This document shows positions 61,290 to 64,000 of a DNA stretch of 64,000 bases, piece after piece. Origin of the DNA: Saccharothrix saharensis (GTDB taxonomy: Bacteria; Actinomycetota; Actinomycetes; Mycobacteriales; Pseudonocardiaceae); NCBI RefSeq assembly GCF_006716745.1, contig NZ_VFPP01000001.1, positions 7,389,386 to 7,453,385 of the forward strand. Direction: 5' to 3'. The notes under the pieces are model-generated. The model saw nothing but the letters and a program-made list of their open reading frames with translations. It did not search any database and was not told where the DNA came from. Position 1 is the first letter of the stretch; every line of letters starts with the position of its first letter. The position numbers and the translations under genes are program-made.

Positions 61290-61787
61290 GTGAACTCGAA
61301 TCGCACGAAGCCGGCCCGGCTCGGGACAGTGGTGGTGGCCGTTGCGCTGGTGCTGCTGCCCTTCACGGCGGTCGGTTGTGCCGAGGACGACCCATCCGGG
61401 GAAGGCGCCGCTCGGCAAACCACCGCCGTGGCGGCCGACGCACAGCACGAGTACTTCGGCTCCGACCGGTTCCTGGGGGACGAGGTGGTCGTCAGCTCCG
61501 TCGTCACGCGGGTGCTCGGTGGGAAGTCCTTCGCGCTCGACGGCAGCGAGTACGGGGACGAGTCGCTGCTCGTGCTGACGCCCGACGGGATCGGGGATGT
61601 CGAGGAGGGGGACGTCGTCAACGTCAGCGGGTACGTCGAGCGGTTCGTGCAGGCTGATCACGCGGAGGAGCACGGGGTGTTCGACGAGGGCGTCCACGAC
61701 GTGTACGCGGACGAGGAGTTCCTTCGTGCGGACCACATCTGGAAGGGCGCGTTGACCACGCAGGGTGCGCCCACGCCGTCGAGGTGA
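61290..61787 (+). CDS. Lipoprotein, OB-fold-like
   Basis: 165 residues: lipoprotein signal (ARLGTVVVAVALVLLPFTAV-GC, lipobox A-V-G-C). The mature part has VVSSVVTRVLGGKSFALDGS, LLVLTPDG and EGDVVNVSGYVERF, the strand pattern of a bacterial OB-fold, then an acidic His-containing tail. Start preceded by GAGGAGGC. Probably co-transcribed with the preceding lipoprotein. Function unknown. Confidence 0.75.
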   Translation: MNSNRTKPARLGTVVVAVALVLLPFTAVGCAEDDPSGEGAARQTTAVAADAQHEYFGSDRFLGDEVVVSSVVTRVLGGKSFALDGSEYGDESLLVLTPDGIGDVEEGDVVNVSGYVERFVQADHAEEHGVFDEGVHDVYADEEFLRADHIWKGALTTQGAPTPSR

Positions 61788-62021
61788 CGTCGTCCGGTCC
61801 GACACCGTCGCCGCGCGGCCGATCGCAAGCCAAGCGTCAGGTGCGCTCGCGCCGATCGCTGCCACGATCGGAACAGGCCGCACAACGGCGTGCGGCCGTC
61901 ATCGACACGCGGAGAGGAGAACGCCGTTGACGTCCGCGGGAACGCTGCTGCCCGGCGCGAGTCGTGGTCCGGAGCGGCGTGCACCCGGTCACCGGGCTGT
62001 CGTCGATGTCGACCGCCGATC

Positions 62022-62207
62022 GTGACCGCCATCCCGAGCGCACAGGACCCCGTCTCCACGCTCTTGATCTGCGACAGCTGTGGCAGGGCCTACGAAGGTG
62101 ACACGAGCCTGCCCTGGATCGTCCTGTGGACGGAGGCGATCGGCACGGGCTGGTGCGGACGGGACCGCGCCATCGGACCCCACAGCTGTGCCCACTGCGC
62201 GGCGTGA
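62022..62207 (+). CDS. Small zinc-ribbon protein, 61 residues
   Basis: GTG start; LLICDSCGRAYEG and the C-terminal SCAHC give a CxxC...CxxC zinc site, with a central WIVLWTEAIGTGWCG segment. Similar small CxxC proteins are common in actinomycetes. Ribosome site weak. 61788-62021 holds nothing else. Confidence 0.55.
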   Translation: MTAIPSAQDPVSTLLICDSCGRAYEGDTSLPWIVLWTEAIGTGWCGRDRAIGPHSCAHCAA

Positions 62208-62359
62208 CCAGGCGCCACCGGGCCGCCACCCCTCCGCGGCACCGCCGCATCGCGCCGAGGCGTCCCGTGCCCGCGAGACCGCCCGCCCCGACTCGCCGGC
62301 CGCGATCAGCCGACCCGCCGCACGGTCCGGTACGGCCGCGGCATCGCCGGAGGCCGACT

Positions 62360-62581
62360 TCACCCGGGCCGCGGGTCGTTCCGCGTGGACAGCGGTGTCG
62401 GCTCCGCGGTGCGACCGGTGGTCGTCGTGGCGCTGGAGGTCGTCGGGTCGGGTCGCTGGGTGACGGTCGGGGTGGGGGCGGGGGGCGCTGTAGGGGTGGT
62501 CAACGGTCGTGGTTCGCTCTGCGTGGCGATGCCGCAGGCCGCGAGCAGCAGGCAGGCGAGCAGGAGCGCGGGTGTCTTCAC
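62360..62581 (-). CDS. Short lipoprotein downstream of histidine kinase
   Basis: 73 residues: signal VKTPALLLACLLLAAC with lipobox L-A-A-C, then GIATQSEPRPLTTPT and a Pro/Thr-rich tail. The GTG overlaps the kinase stop (GTGA). In related actinomycete systems this position encodes a longer GerMN lipoprotein starting C-G-I-P-T-x-S-x-P; here only the start is left, with no GerMN domain. Probably a truncated or minimal version. Confidence 0.65.
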   Translation of the reverse strand: MKTPALLLACLLLAACGIATQSEPRPLTTPTAPPAPTPTVTQRPDPTTSSATTTTGRTAEPTPLSTRNDPRPG

Positions 62582-63945
62582 TGACGTGCCTCCGGTATCT
62601 CCACGACGAAGCGGGCGCCGCCGCCGGGCCGTTCCTCGACCCACACCGAGCCGCCGTGGCGCTGGACGTGCTGGGCGACCAGGGCCAGGCCGAGGCCGCT
62701 GCCGGTGTCGGTGCCGCGACTGCCGGCGCGGGTGCCGCGGTCGAAGCGGTGGAAGATGCGGTCGCGCAGCCCGGGCGGCACGCCGGGGCCCGCGTCGTCG
62801 ACCTCCAGCCTGGCGCGGCCGTCCCGGGTGAGGACGGCGACGCGCACCGCGCCGCCGGCGTGGCGCTCGGCGTTGTCGAGCAGGTTGTCCACCACCCGGT
62901 CCAGGCGGCGGCGGTCCCCCAGGACCAGGACCTGGGGGTCGGGTCGTCCGGTGCGGACGGGGACCTCGGTGCCGGGACGGGAGTCGAGGACGTTGTCGAC
63001 CAGGGAGGCGAGGTCGATGACCTCCAGGTCGGTGTCGTCGGCCTGCTGGTCGGCGCGGGAGATCTCCAGCAGGTCGACCACCATGTCGGCGAACCGGTCG
63101 ACCTCGGAGGTGAGCAGGTCCAGCGCGCGGCCGGCGGTGCCGGGGATCTCGGCGCGCCGGCGGCGCAGCACGGCGGCGGCGTTGACCATGGTGGTCAGGG
63201 GTGAGCGCAGCTCGTGGCTGACGTCGCCGGCGAACCGGGCGTCGCGCAGCACCCGCTGCTCCAAGGCGTCGGCGGTGGAGTTGAACGTGGTCGCCAGGTG
63301 GGTCAGGTCGGGGTCGGTCTGCGTGGGCAGGCGGGCCTTGAGGTCGCCGCCCGCGATGCGCGAAGCGGCGGCCGTCAGCGTGGTCAGCGGGCGCAGGGCG
63401 CGCCTGCTCGCCCACGAACCCAGCGCGACGCTGAGCAGGCCGTTGACCACGGTGCCGGTGATCAGCAGGATGCTGAGGAAGCGGAACGTCTGGTCGAGCT
63501 GCACGAGCGGCGCGAGTTCGACGTAGGCGCCGTCGGTGGAGTCGATGGGCAGGCTGACCGCCAGCACGGGGATGCCGTCGACGACCAGCCGTTGGCCGGC
63601 CGGCGTGTCGTGGCGGCCGAGCTCCACCAGCTCGTCGGGCAGCACGCGGGGGTCGACCTGCCTGCCGCTGGTCAGCACCTGGCCGGTCCGGTAGAGCAGG
63701 ACGGTGGAGTCCGGCCCGGTGGTCAGGCCGGTCAGCAGGTCCTCCAGCCCGTCGGAGCCGGTGCGCAGCGCCTCGTCGACCAGGCGGACGTTGACCTGTG
63801 CCTGCCTGATCGCGCTCTGCTCCCGCTGCCTGAGCATGTACCCCGAGGTCAGGTTCCACACCAGCACGGCCAGCGCACTGGTGAGCAGCAGCGAGCCGAT
63901 GCCCAGCACCACCGCGACCCGCCAGCGCAGGGACAGCCGGGGCAT
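62578..63945 (-). CDS. Sensor histidine kinase
   Basis: 455 residues: TM1 (WRVAVVLGIGSLLLTSALAV), extracellular sensor ~35-155, TM2 (ILLITGTVVNGLLSVALGSW), HAMP, dimerisation box FAGDVSHELRSPLTTM (phospho-His ~245), N-box LDRVVDNLLDNAERHAGG, G1 VDDAGPGVPP, F-box IFHRFDRG and G2 GSGLGLALVAQHVQRHGG. All catalytic motifs are intact. The start overlaps the stop of the response regulator and its end overlaps the lipoprotein, so one operon. Confidence 0.95.
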   Translation of the reverse strand: MPRLSLRWRVAVVLGIGSLLLTSALAVLVWNLTSGYMLRQREQSAIRQAQVNVRLVDEALRTGSDGLEDLLTGLTTGPDSTVLLYRTGQVLTSGRQVDPRVLPDELVELGRHDTPAGQRLVVDGIPVLAVSLPIDSTDGAYVELAPLVQLDQTFRFLSILLITGTVVNGLLSVALGSWASRRALRPLTTLTAAASRIAGGDLKARLPTQTDPDLTHLATTFNSTADALEQRVLRDARFAGDVSHELRSPLTTMVNAAAVLRRRRAEIPGTAGRALDLLTSEVDRFADMVVDLLEISRADQQADDTDLEVIDLASLVDNVLDSRPGTEVPVRTGRPDPQVLVLGDRRRLDRVVDNLLDNAERHAGGAVRVAVLTRDGRARLEVDDAGPGVPPGLRDRIFHRFDRGTRAGSRGTDTGSGLGLALVAQHVQRHGGSVWVEERPGGGARFVVEIPEARQ

Positions 63946-64000
63946 CAGCCGGCCACCCGGCAGCCGACCCCGCGCACGGTGACGACCGGCTCGGGGGCGT
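63945..64000 (-). CDS. OmpR-family response regulator, C-terminal end (partial)
   Basis: The last 17 codons read APEPVVTVRGVGCRVAG, the wing end of an OmpR-type DNA-binding domain (usual T-V-R-G-V-G-Y-R; here Cys for Tyr). Its TGA overlaps the kinase ATG. The rest of the gene lies beyond the window. Confidence 0.85.
   Translation of the reverse strand, partial: APEPVVTVRGVGCRVAG

Noticed and set aside
1..64000. tRNA/rRNA genes, insertion sequences, CRISPR arrays, prophage attachment sites
   Set aside because: I looked for cloverleaf-like sequences, transposase motifs and spaced repeats and found none that I could support by reading alone.

Overview
The window is about 64 kb of high-GC DNA with GTG and TTG starts, ATGA/GTGA stop-start overlaps and many 'shadow' antisense frames. 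This points to a filamentous actinomycete. Enediyne genes, LexA-, MEDS- and CHAT-type genes and WYL/TetR regulators fit the Pseudonocardiales/Streptomyces range. The genus is an inference and cannot be fixed from the sequence alone.

Left edge (1-8338): the right end of an enediyne biosynthetic cluster. It holds the C-terminal part of the iterative enediyne PKS (KS end, AT, ACP, KR, DH, PPTase), its hot-dog thioesterase, an SgcE6-type flavin reductase, an extended SDR and an acyl-CoA carboxylase carboxyltransferase. It closes with a perfect 14-bp terminator followed by decayed DNA.

9.1-19.6 kb: small independent units. These are a shortened carotenoid-oxygenase homologue that lacks iron ligands and sits behind a consensus promoter/operator; TetR; an FAD/NAD(P)-binding protein; a minimal Enzyme-I/PEP-synthase-like protein lacking the usual catalytic Cys; enoyl-CoA hydratase; LexA; a STAS protein; DUF proteins; and a secreted SGNH hydrolase. 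19.6-26.9 kb: a sigma factor / His-Cys small peptide / TPR-CHAT protease cassette, two lipoproteins, a lipase fused to EF-hands, and an orphan OmpR-type regulator. 27.4-34.3 kb: sugar-type metabolism (isomerase, then a LacI-operator-controlled DUF6807-cupin-Gfo/Idh/MocA operon), tandem GNAT, and a WYL regulator divergent from RidA. 35.6-38.5 kb: His-tailed MFS exporter with divergent ArsR, and a secreted Fn3 protein.

38.9-49.3 kb is the most unusual part: two convergent operons. The rightward one encodes an ABC1/UbiB kinase, an UnbV-like FG-GAP/ASPIC protein and an UnbU-like RnfD/NqrB membrane protein, with translational coupling throughout. The leftward one encodes a CrtC/AttH-like lipocalin, an SCP2-prenyl-diphosphate-synthase fusion, an 899-residue lectin/DUF11 protein and a small beta-rich protein. 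Together they look like an undescribed isoprenoid or lipid system that borrows enediyne-cluster accessory families.

49.5-64 kb: class-3 lipase, DUF1877, a TetR-SDR unit with three matching operators, a MEDS stress-signalling pair plus PAS-GAF protein, WD40 debris, a secreted ricin-lectin/beta-helix protein, a molybdopterin oxidoreductase divergent from a TetR across three 14-bp repeats, lipoproteins, a zinc-ribbon protein, and a two-component system whose regulator runs off the right edge.
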